A stretch of DNA of 64,000 nucleotides from Streptomyces sporangiiformans. Its GTDB lineage: Bacteria > Actinomycetota > Actinomycetes > Streptomycetales > Streptomycetaceae. Every line of letters starts with the position of its first letter. The first letter of the stretch is position 1. Below the pieces are notes generated by a model. That model saw only the letters and a list, made by a program, of their open reading frames with translations. It made no database searches and was not told the DNA's origin. Location: NCBI RefSeq assembly GCF_005768555.2, contig NZ_VCHX02000351.1:29496-93495 (forward strand), written 5' to 3'. Shown one piece after another: positions 25,130 through 33,708 of the stretch. Made by a program: the position numbers and the translations under genes.

Positions 25130-26662
25130 TCATGACCGGCCCAGACCGGTGAGGTCCAGCGACTCGGAGACGGAGTTCACCGGCAGGCCGGTGATGCCCT
25201 TGTCCGCCACCATCAGGTTCGGCAGCAGGAACAGCCAGTCGGCCGCGGCGTCCTTGGACAGAAGCCGGGCAGCGTCCCGCATGTAGGTGATCTGCTCCCG
25301 CTGGGTGCCCTGGTCCGCCTTCTCCAGCAACGCGCTGAATTCAGGGTTTTCGTAGCGGGTGTAGTAGGTCTTCTCCCCGAACACCGTCTGCATGTCGCGG
25401 GGTTCCACATGGGCGATGATGGACATGTCGTAGTCGGCGTTCTTGAACACGGTGCTCAGCCACGCGGCGGGGAACTCCAGCTGGTCCAGCTTGACCTTGA
25501 ACCCGGCCTGTTCGAGCTGGCTCTTGACCACGGTGCCGCACGCGGTGGCGTAAGGCAGCGTCGGAATGCGCAGCCGCAGCGTCTGGCCTGCTTCGCCGGA
25601 CTCCTTGAGGAGCTTCTTGGCCTTGCCGAGGTCGTACGGATACTGGTTCGTGAGGTTCTGGTACCACGGGTCGGTCGGCGGGACCATGCTGCCGATGAGT
25701 TTGCCGCGGCCTGCCCAGCAGGTGTCCAGCAGCGCTTTGTGGTCGATGGCGTAGCGGACGGCCTGACGTGCCTTCAGATTCCGCATCGGGCCCGAGCCGT
25801 TGTTGAGGGAGAGGACCACCTCGCCGTTGGTCGTGCCCTCGATGACCTTGTACTTCGAGTTGTTCTGGAACTGGTCCAGAGAATCCGGGGTCTGCATCGT
25901 GCCGATCACGTTGATGGTGCCCGTGAGCAGCGCGTTGTTCATGGCCGTCGGGTCCTTGAAGTACTTGAGGGTGACCGACTTGAAGTGCGGTTCGCGCCCC
26001 CAGTAGCCGTCACGACGGGCCAGGGTGATCGAGTCGCCGCGTTTCCAGTTCTTCACCACATACGGGCCGGTGCCCACCGGCTCGGTGGCGAGCTTGCTCA
26101 CGCCGGTCCGGCTGAACATCACGCCGACGCGGGTGGTCATCCGGTACAGCCAGTCGTTGCTCGGCCTTGTCAGGGTGACCTTGAGTTCGGTGGGCGACGC
26201 CGCCTGCACTGTGTCGACGACGTTCATCTGGGCCTTCTGGGCTATCGTCCAGTCGGATTTGACGCGTTCGATGGAGAACTTGGCGTCCTCGGCCGTGAAC
26301 GCTGCGCCATTGCTGAACTTGGCGTCTTTCACCAGCTGGAACGTGTAGGTCTTGCGGTCCTTGGACAGGCTCCACGACTTGGCCAGTTGGGGCTGTATGT
26401 TCCCGGACGCGTCGACCTTCACCAGGTTCTCGTAGACGTTGTAGAGCAGCGCCTGGGGAATGGCGGCACCGGCGGTCTTGGTGATGTCGAGGTTGGCCGG
26501 CTCGGCGTTGAGGCCGATCTTCAGGCTGTCGCTGTTCTTGTCGGGGCTGCCGGTGCTGTTCCCGTCTGCCGTGGACCCCGCCGAGCAGGCCGCCAGAAGC
26601 AGGGATGCGAGTGTGGCTGCGACGGCCCCTGTGTGCCGCGTCAGCTGCTTGTCATGTCTCAT
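25130..26662 (-). CDS. Family 5 extracellular solute-binding lipoprotein
   Basis: A 510-residue substrate-binding protein of the peptide/nickel/opine family (SBP_bac_5). It has a lipoprotein signal with lipobox LLAAC near residue 26, then the mature domain beginning SLKIGLNAEPANLD and the family landmarks QPQLAKSW and KDAKFSNGAAFTAEDAKFS. It captures the imported substrate at the membrane. It follows the dehydrogenase gene by 5 bases. Members bind peptides, opines, glycosides and other amides, so the ligand cannot be named. Confidence 0.93.
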   Translation of the reverse strand: MRHDKQLTRHTGAVAATLASLLLAACSAGSTADGNSTGSPDKNSDSLKIGLNAEPANLDITKTAGAAIPQALLYNVYENLVKVDASGNIQPQLAKSWSLSKDRKTYTFQLVKDAKFSNGAAFTAEDAKFSIERVKSDWTIAQKAQMNVVDTVQAASPTELKVTLTRPSNDWLYRMTTRVGVMFSRTGVSKLATEPVGTGPYVVKNWKRGDSITLARRDGYWGREPHFKSVTLKYFKDPTAMNNALLTGTINVIGTMQTPDSLDQFQNNSKYKVIEGTTNGEVVLSLNNGSGPMRNLKARQAVRYAIDHKALLDTCWAGRGKLIGSMVPPTDPWYQNLTNQYPYDLGKAKKLLKESGEAGQTLRLRIPTLPYATACGTVVKSQLEQAGFKVKLDQLEFPAAWLSTVFKNADYDMSIIAHVEPRDMQTVFGEKTYYTRYENPEFSALLEKADQGTQREQITYMRDAARLLSKDAAADWLFLLPNLMVADKGITGLPVNSVSESLDLTGLGRS

Positions 26663-26667
26663 ATGCT

Positions 26668-27741
26668 CTACCTCTGGCTTTCCATCGTGTGCAGGACGGC
26701 GGACGCCACATCCGCCGTGGTGGCGTTGCCACCGATGTCGGCCGTGTGGTGCCTGGCATCTCGCAAGGTGCCCGCCACCGCGTCACGGATACGGCGAGCC
26801 GCGCTGGTGTGGCCGAGGTCGTCGAGCAGCAGTGCGCCGGAGAGCATGCATGCCACCGGATTCGCGACGCCCTTCCCGGCGATGTCGGGTGCGGAGCCGT
26901 GGACAGGTTCGTAGATCCCCGGCACATCCGCGCCCGGAAGGACGTTGGCGCTGGGCGCCATGCCCATACCGCCGGCGAGTACCGCGGCGAGATCGGACAG
27001 GATGTCGCCGAACAGGTTGCTGGTGAGCAGGACGTCAAGTGATCGCGGAGCCTGGATCATGCGGGCGGCCATGGCGTCGACCAGCACGGTTTCCAGCCGG
27101 ACCGCCGGGTAGTGCTCGCCGACCTCGCGCACCACCCGGTCCCACAGCGGATAGCCGTATCGCATCGCGTTGGACTTGGTCACCAGGCACAGGTGCCCCG
27201 AACGCCGACCGGCCAGGGCGAAGGCCTGGTGTGCCGCCCGCTCGATGACGCGACGGGAGTGCACGGCGACCTCGATGCCGAGATCGTGTCCGCTGCCGGC
27301 GTGCGCCACCCCGCCGGCGCCGACGTACTCGCCCTCGGTGTTCTCGCGAACGATCACCAGGTCCACGCCATCGGTGTCGCGCACCTTGGTGGGAACGCCG
27401 GGGAACGCGCGCACCGGGCGGAGGTTCACGGCGAGGTCGAGTTGCTGCCGGAGGCCGATGATCAGACCCCAGACCAGTTCATGCTCCGGCACATCGGGAC
27501 GTCCGACGGCACCGAATAACACGGCGTCCCTCTTCTTGACGAGGTCGGCCGCATCGGCCGGCATCGCCGCGCCCTGCTGGAGGAACCGCTCGCCTCCCCA
27601 GTCGAACTGGGTCACGTCGAGCCGGTGGCCGTCGGCCTCCAGCGCGGCGTGAAGCGCGGGCACGGTCGCCGCCACGACCTCAGGACCGATTCCGTCGCCC
27701 GGAATGACGGCGAGCCGCACGACCTTGGTGTCCCGCGTCAT
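26668..27741 (-). CDS. Isocitrate/isopropylmalate-family dehydrogenase (tartrate or D-malate type)
   Basis: A 357-residue beta-decarboxylating dehydrogenase with VIPGDGIGPEVV, the substrate arginines around LRPVRAFPGVP, VRENTEGEYVG, SNLFGDILSD and EPVHGSAPDIAGKG. The RENTEGEY form and catabolic context fit the tartrate/D-malate dehydrogenase subgroup better than leucine-biosynthetic LeuB. The ATG at 27741 has AAGGTGA 7 bases upstream; a GTG at 27750 is possible. It heads the importer operon and probably oxidises a hydroxy-diacid from the catabolic pathway with NAD+. Confidence 0.85.
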   Translation of the reverse strand: MTRDTKVVRLAVIPGDGIGPEVVAATVPALHAALEADGHRLDVTQFDWGGERFLQQGAAMPADAADLVKKRDAVLFGAVGRPDVPEHELVWGLIIGLRQQLDLAVNLRPVRAFPGVPTKVRDTDGVDLVIVRENTEGEYVGAGGVAHAGSGHDLGIEVAVHSRRVIERAAHQAFALAGRRSGHLCLVTKSNAMRYGYPLWDRVVREVGEHYPAVRLETVLVDAMAARMIQAPRSLDVLLTSNLFGDILSDLAAVLAGGMGMAPSANVLPGADVPGIYEPVHGSAPDIAGKGVANPVACMLSGALLLDDLGHTSAARRIRDAVAGTLRDARHHTADIGGNATTADVASAVLHTMESQR

Positions 27742-27762
27742 GGACGTCACCTTTCGCTTGCA

Positions 27763-27777
27763 ACTGGCCTGACCAGT
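27763..27777. promoter_or_regulatory. FadR/GntR-type operator in divergent amidase/importer promoter region
   Basis: ACTGG-CCTGA-CCAGT, a 15-base palindrome with the same arms and spacer length as the one before the sulfatase gene. It lies 22 bases upstream of the dehydrogenase ATG and 89 bases from the amidase start. A second, weaker CTTGTCAGGTACC element follows about 15 bases on. TTGACA occurs on the minus strand near 27820 and could be the importer -35 box. Confidence 0.6.
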
Positions 27778-27865
27778 AAGCTCACTTGTCAGGTACCGTG
27801 GCGACTGAAACTGTTCTTGTCAAGGGTTCGCATGCCCCAGAAGTCGCGAACGAAGGAGGGTGCGG

Positions 27866-29326
27866 GTGCTCTCAGAACAGGGCCTGGCTGCCATGCCGGC
27901 CGTCGAGATGGTGGCCGGATTCGCTGACCGCACGTTGTCGCCGGTCCAGGTCCACGACGCCGTCCAGTCGGTGATCGTGGCGCGCGAGAGTGTGCTCAAC
28001 GCGTTCTGGGTGAGGGATCCGGAGGAGTCCCGCAAAGCAGCCTTGGCCAGCGAGGCGCGATGGGCGGCGGGGGAACCGCTCGGGCTCATCGACGGCGTGC
28101 CCGTGACGCTGAAGGAGAACGTCGCCCGCAGGGGCGTCCCCATGCCCTCGGGCAACGCGGGGGCCGAGCCGGTCGTCCCCGAGGCGGACGCGCCCATCAC
28201 CGCGCGCGTCCTCGAATCCGGTGGGGTGATCCTCGGGTCGACCGTGATGCCGGACTGGGGCATGCTCTCCTCGGGAGTCTCCAGCCGGCACGGCGTTTCA
28301 CGCAGCCCCTGGAACGCCGCCTGGACCACGGGCGGTTCCAGCTCCGGTGCGGGGGCCGCGGCCGCCGGGGGATACGGTCCGCTCCACGTAGGCACCGACA
28401 TAGGGGGATCGATCCGGCTGCCGGGCACCTGGCTGGGCCTCGCCACGCTCAAGCCCAGTTACGGGAGGATCCCGCTGGACGCCCCGTACCAGGGGCGCGC
28501 CGCCGGCCCGATGACCCGCACCGTGGCGGACGCGGCCCTGTTCATGCGAGTCCTGAGCCGACCGGATCCCCGGGACTGGTCGAGCCTGCCGCCGCAGGAC
28601 ATCGACTGGTCGGCGCTGGACGGCGATGTACGCGGTCTGCGGGTGGGGGTGCACCTGGACGCCGGCTGCGGGGAGCCGTGCGACGAGGAGATCCTCGCCG
28701 CGGTGAACCGCGCCGCCGCGGTCTTCGAGGCGGCGGGAGCCGTCGTGGAGCCGGTCGCGCCGTTCATGAGCCAAGATCTCCTGGACGACCTGGATCTGTT
28801 CTGGCGGGTGCGGTCCTGGAACGACTTCCGCGAACTGGCGCCCGAGGCCGGGCTGCGCGTCCACCCCCACATCATCCGATGGTGTCAGGGGGGCGCGGAC
28901 GTGCCGGGCACGAAGGTACTCCAGTGCTACCAGCAGATCATGCGCATCCAGGCGCGGACCGTGGCGGCGACGGTCCCGTACGATCTGGTGCTCTCGCCGG
29001 TGGCTCCGGTCGCGGCGTTTCCCGCTGAGCAGCCGATGCCGTTCATGGAGGACGGGAAGACCATGTACCACATCGGCTTCACCGCGCCGTACAACATGTC
29101 GGGGCAGCCTGCGGCGACCGTCAACTGCGGCTTTACCGCTGACCGTCGGCCCATCGGGGTGCAGATCGCGGGCCGCCGCTTCGACGATCTCGGCGTCTTG
29201 AGGGCGGCGGCGTGGTACGAACGGAACCGGCCTGCCGAGGCGGTCCCGCACTGGCCGGACAGCGCCCCCGGGGCGCCCACCGGGGAGAAGACGACATGGA
29301 CCACGCTCGAGGGGGAGAAGCCGTGA
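27866..29326 (+). CDS. Amidase-signature family amidohydrolase
   Basis: A 486-residue amidase with the Ser-cisSer-Lys apparatus: Lys in VTLKENVARRG, cis-Ser in TTGGSSSGAGAA, nucleophile Ser in GTDIGGSIRLPG. The GTG at 27866 is chosen because AAGGAGG lies 6 bases upstream; the GTG at 27860 is too close to it. The family hydrolyses diverse carboxamides. It is divergent from the importer operon and coupled to a GntR gene, so it probably acts on the imported amide. No signal peptide. Confidence 0.9.
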   Translation: MLSEQGLAAMPAVEMVAGFADRTLSPVQVHDAVQSVIVARESVLNAFWVRDPEESRKAALASEARWAAGEPLGLIDGVPVTLKENVARRGVPMPSGNAGAEPVVPEADAPITARVLESGGVILGSTVMPDWGMLSSGVSSRHGVSRSPWNAAWTTGGSSSGAGAAAAGGYGPLHVGTDIGGSIRLPGTWLGLATLKPSYGRIPLDAPYQGRAAGPMTRTVADAALFMRVLSRPDPRDWSSLPPQDIDWSALDGDVRGLRVGVHLDAGCGEPCDEEILAAVNRAAAVFEAAGAVVEPVAPFMSQDLLDDLDLFWRVRSWNDFRELAPEAGLRVHPHIIRWCQGGADVPGTKVLQCYQQIMRIQARTVAATVPYDLVLSPVAPVAAFPAEQPMPFMEDGKTMYHIGFTAPYNMSGQPAATVNCGFTADRRPIGVQIAGRRFDDLGVLRAAAWYERNRPAEAVPHWPDSAPGAPTGEKTTWTTLEGEKP

Positions 29327-30093
29327 GTGACGGGGCACAGTTCCGGCAGGTATCGCCGCCGGTACGGCTCTACCAGCGCATCGTCGAGCAGATCGAGGAA
29401 GCGATCGCGCGAGGTGACCTGAAGCCAGGTCAACGGCTGCCGAGCGAGCGAGAATTGGTGGCGCAGTTCGGGGCGAGCCGGCCCACGGTGCGGGAGGCCC
29501 TGCGTGTGCTGGAGAGCAACGGCCTGGTCCGCTCGCGCCAGGGTGACCCGAACGGCCCGGAGATCCTGCCGTTCTCGTCGGCCGGCCTGACCAAGGAGAT
29601 GACCCGGCTCGTCCAGTTCGACAACGTGTCGATGGCCGAGTTGATCTCGTTCCGCATGATCCTCGACGGGTCGGCGAGCTTGCTGGCGGCTCGGCTGCGG
29701 TCCGAGGAGGAGCTGTCCGCCATGGAACGGACGCTCGCCGTCATGGCGGACGCGATCGAGGCAGGGTACGAGGAGTTCAGCAAGGCGGACGTCGCATTTC
29801 ACGAGGTGGTGGCCCAGGCCAGCCGCAACTCCCTCATCGAGGTCTGCAACCTGGTGGTGCGGGGTGCTGTCCTCTCGCTGATCTCGGACAAGCTCGCCCA
29901 TGCACCCAACAGCACAGCGCTCATGCGGGAGTCGCTCCACCACCACAGGGAGGTGCTTGAGGCGATCCGGGCACAGGACGGCCCGGCGGCAGCACGCATC
30001 TCGCGGCGCGACCTTTACGACTACTACGCCGGCTACGTCCCCGAGAACGAGCAGGGGCCGCTGCTCGCGCTCGTGGACGACGAGGAGACCTGA
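29323..30093 (+). CDS. GntR-family regulator, FCD/FadR subgroup
   Basis: A 256-residue regulator with an N-terminal winged helix (LYQRIVEQIEEAIARGDL, LPSERELVAQFGASRPTVREALRVLESNGLV) and a C-terminal all-helical FCD ligand domain (about 95-240) with metal-binding-type His and Asp residues such as DVAFHEVV. The GTG at 29323 overlaps the amidase stop as GTGA and has GGGGGAGAAG upstream. It probably represses the amidase, importer and sulfatase through the ACTGG-N5-CCAGT palindromes. Confidence 0.9.
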   Translation: MSDGAQFRQVSPPVRLYQRIVEQIEEAIARGDLKPGQRLPSERELVAQFGASRPTVREALRVLESNGLVRSRQGDPNGPEILPFSSAGLTKEMTRLVQFDNVSMAELISFRMILDGSASLLAARLRSEEELSAMERTLAVMADAIEAGYEEFSKADVAFHEVVAQASRNSLIEVCNLVVRGAVLSLISDKLAHAPNSTALMRESLHHHREVLEAIRAQDGPAAARISRRDLYDYYAGYVPENEQGPLLALVDDEET

Positions 30094-30318
30094 ACCTCCA
30101 CCATGGTGACCGCGCGCGGCGGCGCGCGGACGAGTCTGTTCCGTGCCGTGCAGGCCGAGGCAGAGCATCCGGAAGAGGAGGTACGGGGTCTCGTCCGGCG
30201 TCGGCCACCTTGGCTCCTGCACTACTGGACCTGTTCGGGGTCCGACCACCGCACAGTTCCTCGTGCCCTCCAAGTGCGCATCGCCTGACCAGGATTCATT
30301 CGGCCCCTGATCACCCCA

Positions 30319-30337
30319 CCCCGATGACACCTCGGGG
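30319..30337. terminator. Possible hairpin between convergent gntR and lrp genes
   Basis: CCCCGA (30319-30324) pairs with TCGGGG (30332-30337) across a 7-base loop. It lies 35 bases beyond the lrp stop on the minus strand and 226 bases after the gntR stop. The stem is short, so this is tentative. Confidence 0.4.
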
Positions 30338-30371
30338 GAGCGTGGCGATGCGTCGCTCGTGAAGTCCGGTC

Positions 30372-30833
30372 TCAGGGCACGGGAGTTCCGCGTTGCCAGG
30401 AAGCAATGACGATCAGCGTCTTCGTCTGCAGCACACCGACACCCTTACGACGCAGACGATTGACCACTTTTGACAGGTCATCGACATTGTCGACATGCAA
30501 GCGGACGAGTGCGTCCACGTCGCCGGTGAGCGTCAACACCTCGTCGACCTCCGGCAGAGTCGACGCGAACTCCACGATGTCGTGGATGTCCGTGTCGCCT
30601 GTGAAGCGCAGCTCAGTGACCGCCTGAAGGCCCTGACCGAGCTTGGCCTGATCCGTCGTGATCGTGTAGCCGGTGATGACTCCCGACTCCTCGAGGCGCG
30701 CGATGCGCCGACGGACCGGCGCAGGCGAGAGCTGCACCTGGCGGGCGATGTCGCGCACGGTGCGCCGCCCGTCGGCTCGCAACAACTCCAAGATCTGCAG
30801 ATCGACCGAGTCGAGATGTACGGATGCCGACAT
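30372..30833 (-). CDS. Lrp/AsnC-family transcriptional regulator
   Basis: A 153-residue Lrp/AsnC protein: N-terminal helix-turn-helix (LDSVDLQILELLRADGR, IARQVQLSPAPVRRRIARLE) and C-terminal RAM/ACT-like ligand domain from about residue 65. The ATG at 30833 matches the family start; the frame to 30923 is unsupported. It is divergent from the ACT-protein and 2-oxoacid dehydrogenase operon, the arrangement of BkdR-type regulators that sense branched-chain amino acids. Confidence 0.9.
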   Translation of the reverse strand: MSASVHLDSVDLQILELLRADGRRTVRDIARQVQLSPAPVRRRIARLEESGVITGYTITTDQAKLGQGLQAVTELRFTGDTDIHDIVEFASTLPEVDEVLTLTGDVDALVRLHVDNVDDLSKVVNRLRRKGVGVLQTKTLIVIASWQRGTPVP

Positions 30834-30964
30834 CCCGCAAGTGTAAGCAGTGCTTCCCTCAACGCTCACTCTCGAGCCGGATGGACTGCTCGGAAGGAGC
30901 GTGCTTCGCATCGCCGTGCGCACTTTTGTTGTGGACGGATCGGGCCCTTGCCACCGTGTCTTTC

Positions 30965-31555
30965 ATGTCAGCCGCGATACAACCAGCAACACGCGCTGCC
31001 CTCTCCGAAGCTGTGAAGCCAGGCACGCACCATGTTGGTGCCGTGCTGCAACTCGATGTCGTCGCCGTGCCCTTGGCGGTCGCACGGGTCGCCTCGATCT
31101 TGGCGCATCGCCAGTTCGAAGTGCTCACCATGGACGTCGCCGCGCCCGTCGACGGGCTGCGGAGGATCACCGTCGAGGTGGACACGGCGGACGAGATCAA
31201 GTTGCAGCAGCTCGTCAAGTTCTTGAACCGGTCAACCGACGTAGTCAAGGTCGTCCGCCTCTCCGACGACAAGTCGCACAATCGGCGAGGGGCATTCGTG
31301 ACGGTCACCTTCCCCGAAGGCCGACTTGCCGAAGTTGTCGCCATCGCCCGGGCGTATTCGGCCGAGATCGTGGAAGCCGACCGGACTCGCTGCACCGTCT
31401 TCGCCGCAGCGGAGCCCGCCCGTGTCGATGCCCTCGTCACAGCGCTCTCCGGCTTCACCATCCGGGAGATCGTGATGGCGGCGCCGCTGCGGATATCCCG
31501 CCCGCTCCGTAAGGGATACGCCGCCGTGGACCGCACCCGGACCTGGGGGCAGTAA
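30965..31555 (+). CDS. ACT-domain protein resembling acetolactate synthase small subunit
   Basis: A 196-residue protein with an IlvH-like N-terminal ACT domain (VGAVLQLDVVAVPLAVARVASILAHR as spaced blocks, then ITVEVDTADEIKLQQL and STDVVKVVRL) and a second ACT-like half from about residue 115. AHAS small subunits bind valine and regulate IlvB. No catalytic IlvB subunit is nearby. The gene instead overlaps the E1 alpha start as TAATG, so it is part of a 2-oxoacid dehydrogenase operon. There is no good ribosome site before the ATG at 30965, so translation may be leaderless or start elsewhere. Confidence 0.75.
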   Translation: MSAAIQPATRAALSEAVKPGTHHVGAVLQLDVVAVPLAVARVASILAHRQFEVLTMDVAAPVDGLRRITVEVDTADEIKLQQLVKFLNRSTDVVKVVRLSDDKSHNRRGAFVTVTFPEGRLAEVVAIARAYSAEIVEADRTRCTVFAAAEPARVDALVTALSGFTIREIVMAAPLRISRPLRKGYAAVDRTRTWGQ

Positions 31556-32652
31556 TGAGCACGAACTCTCCTGCGACGCCTGCGGCGACCCACGCCGACG
31601 ACATCCTCCGGTTGGTCGATCCTGCCGGGACGCTGAACGAACAGGCGGCCGCGGGCATGCTCGACGTGACCGATGAACTGGTACGCGCGCTGTACCGCGA
31701 CATGGTGCTCGGGCGCCGCTTCGACCAGGAGGCGTACTCCCTGCAACGCCAGGGTGAGCTCGGGCTCTGGCTGATGTCCCTCGGACAGGAAGCGGCACAA
31801 GCCGGGTCGATCCGCGCTCTTCGAGCGGACGACCGGGTCTTCCCCTCCTACCGCGAGCACGTGGCAGCCCTGTGCCGTGGTATCTCACCAGCGGAACTGC
31901 TTTCGCAGTGGCGTGGTGCGAGCCATGGCTCGTGGGACCCCGAGCGGTATCACTTCCACATCTACAGTCTTGTGCTGGCCACGCAGACACTGCACGCGGT
32001 CGGCTATGCGATGGGCGTTCGGTACGACGCCGGCGACAGCGTCGTGTTCACCTACTTCGGTGACGGTGCGTCGAGCCAGGGGGACGCCAACGAGGCGCTC
32101 AACTGGGCGGCGGTGACGTCGGCACCCATCGTGTTCTTCTGCCAGAACAACGGATGGGCGATCTCGACACCCGCGAGCAAGCAGTACGCCGGCCCGCTGA
32201 GCGAGCGTGCGAAGGGATTCGGACTCGACGCGGTGTCTGTGGACGGCAACGACGTACTGGCTGTCTACGCCGCCACACAGCGCATGGTCGAGCGGGTCCG
32301 GACCGGTGGAGCACCCGGGTTCATCGAGGCGCACACCTATCGCATGTCCGGACACAGCACGTCGGATGATCCGGGGCGCTATCGCGACAGTGCTGAGCTC
32401 GCCCGGTGGGAGGCCCACGACCCCGTGGAGCGGGTGCGCCTTCTGCTCACGGCGCGCGGCTGGGCCGACGAGGACTACTTCGCCGCGGTCGCATCCGATG
32501 CCGAGGAGCTCGCAGCGCAGACGCGCCAGGAGTGCCGTGCCATTGCGGAGCCGTCCCTGAGCGACACCTTCCGCAACACCTTGTGCGAGGAGACCGAGGC
32601 CCTGCGACGCGAACGCGAAGGCTTCGAGACTTTCGAGGAGTCGTTCCTGTGA
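31555..32652 (+). CDS. 2-oxoacid dehydrogenase E1 component, alpha subunit
   Basis: A 365-residue thiamine-diphosphate E1 alpha subunit with TDP motif FGDGASSQGDANEALNWA ending near QNNGWAIS, and HTYRMSGHSTSDDP as the phosphorylation-loop equivalent. Pairing with a separate E1 beta and an E2 indicates a branched-chain 2-oxoacid or pyruvate/acetoin-type complex. The neighbouring Lrp and IlvH-like genes favour branched-chain 2-oxoacids (valine, leucine, isoleucine breakdown and fatty-acid starter units). Confidence 0.92.
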   Translation: MSTNSPATPAATHADDILRLVDPAGTLNEQAAAGMLDVTDELVRALYRDMVLGRRFDQEAYSLQRQGELGLWLMSLGQEAAQAGSIRALRADDRVFPSYREHVAALCRGISPAELLSQWRGASHGSWDPERYHFHIYSLVLATQTLHAVGYAMGVRYDAGDSVVFTYFGDGASSQGDANEALNWAAVTSAPIVFFCQNNGWAISTPASKQYAGPLSERAKGFGLDAVSVDGNDVLAVYAATQRMVERVRTGGAPGFIEAHTYRMSGHSTSDDPGRYRDSAELARWEAHDPVERVRLLLTARGWADEDYFAAVASDAEELAAQTRQECRAIAEPSLSDTFRNTLCEETEALRREREGFETFEESFL

Positions 32653-33677
32653 CCAGCACCGCTGCGGCCGGCTCGGCCAGGAAGGACGCCCAGGACAAGG
32701 GCTCCACGACCACGCTCGGACGCGCACTGAACGAGGGCCTGCGGCAGGCGATGCGCGACGACGATCGTGTGGTTCTGCTCGGCGAGGACATCGCGTCCCT
32801 GGGCGGGGTGTTCCGGGTGACCGATGGCTTGGCCGTCGAGTTCGGCGACCGCGTCGTGGACACCCCGCTGGCCGAATCGGGGATCATCGGGACGGCGATC
32901 GGCCTGGCCCTGCGGGGGTACCGACCCGTGTGCGAGATCCAGTTCGACGGTTTCGTCTACCCCGCCTTCGATCAGATCGTCAGCCAGCTGGCGAAGATGC
33001 GGGCACGGTCCCGCGGGCTGCTGCGGCTCCCCGTCACCATCCGGATCCCGGTGGGGGGCGGGATCGGCGCGGTCGAGCACCACAGCGAGTCGAATGAGGC
33101 GTACTTCTGCCACACGGCAGGGCTGCGCGTCGTGGCATGCGGCCATCCCCAGGACGCGTACGACATGCTCCGCGCCGCGATCGCGTGCGACGACCCCGTC
33201 ATCTTCTACGAGCCGAAGCGCCGGTACTGGGACCGGGCCGAGGTCGACCTCGGCCGCCCTGTGGACGGCGACACGGTGGGGCGCGCACGCATCCTGCTCG
33301 AGGGCGCCGACGTCACCGTGGTCGCGTACGGGCCCACGGTCGCGGTCGCCCTCAGTGCGGCCGAGGTCGCCGCCGCCGAGGGCCGTTCGCTGGAAGTCCT
33401 GGACCTCCGCTCGCTGTCGCCGCTCGACACCACCGAGCTGTGCCGCTCGGCGTCGAAGACGGGACGCGTCGTGGTCGTACACGAGGCGCCCGTCAACGTC
33501 GGCCTGGGCGCTGAAATCGCCGCCACGGTCATGGAGCACTGCTTCTACAACCTCGAGGCCCCCGTGGAACGGGTCGGTGGCTACAACGTCCCCTATCCGC
33601 CGGCGCGGGCGGAAGGCGACTACCTGCCCGATCTCGATCGAGTTCTCGACGCCGTCGACCGGGTGTGCGCCCCCTGA
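32649..33677 (+). CDS. 2-oxoacid dehydrogenase E1 component, beta subunit
   Basis: A 342-residue E1 beta transketolase-like subunit (LGEDIASLGGVFRVTDGL, TPLAESGIIGTAIGLAL, VPYPPARAEGDYLPD). The GTG at 32649 overlaps the E1 alpha stop as GTGA. It forms the heterotetramer active site with E1 alpha and passes the acyl group to lipoyl-E2. Confidence 0.93.
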   Translation: MTSTAAAGSARKDAQDKGSTTTLGRALNEGLRQAMRDDDRVVLLGEDIASLGGVFRVTDGLAVEFGDRVVDTPLAESGIIGTAIGLALRGYRPVCEIQFDGFVYPAFDQIVSQLAKMRARSRGLLRLPVTIRIPVGGGIGAVEHHSESNEAYFCHTAGLRVVACGHPQDAYDMLRAAIACDDPVIFYEPKRRYWDRAEVDLGRPVDGDTVGRARILLEGADVTVVAYGPTVAVALSAAEVAAAEGRSLEVLDLRSLSPLDTTELCRSASKTGRVVVVHEAPVNVGLGAEIAATVMEHCFYNLEAPVERVGGYNVPYPPARAEGDYLPDLDRVLDAVDRVCAP

Positions 33678-33708
33678 ACCGTCCGGCGAACCTCTCCTGG
33701 AGAACACG

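Noticed and set aside
30965..31555. Genuine acetolactate synthase small subunit (ilvH/ilvN)
   Set aside because: No ilvB or ilvC neighbour, divergent sequence and overlap with E1 alpha; called only as an IlvH-like ACT protein.
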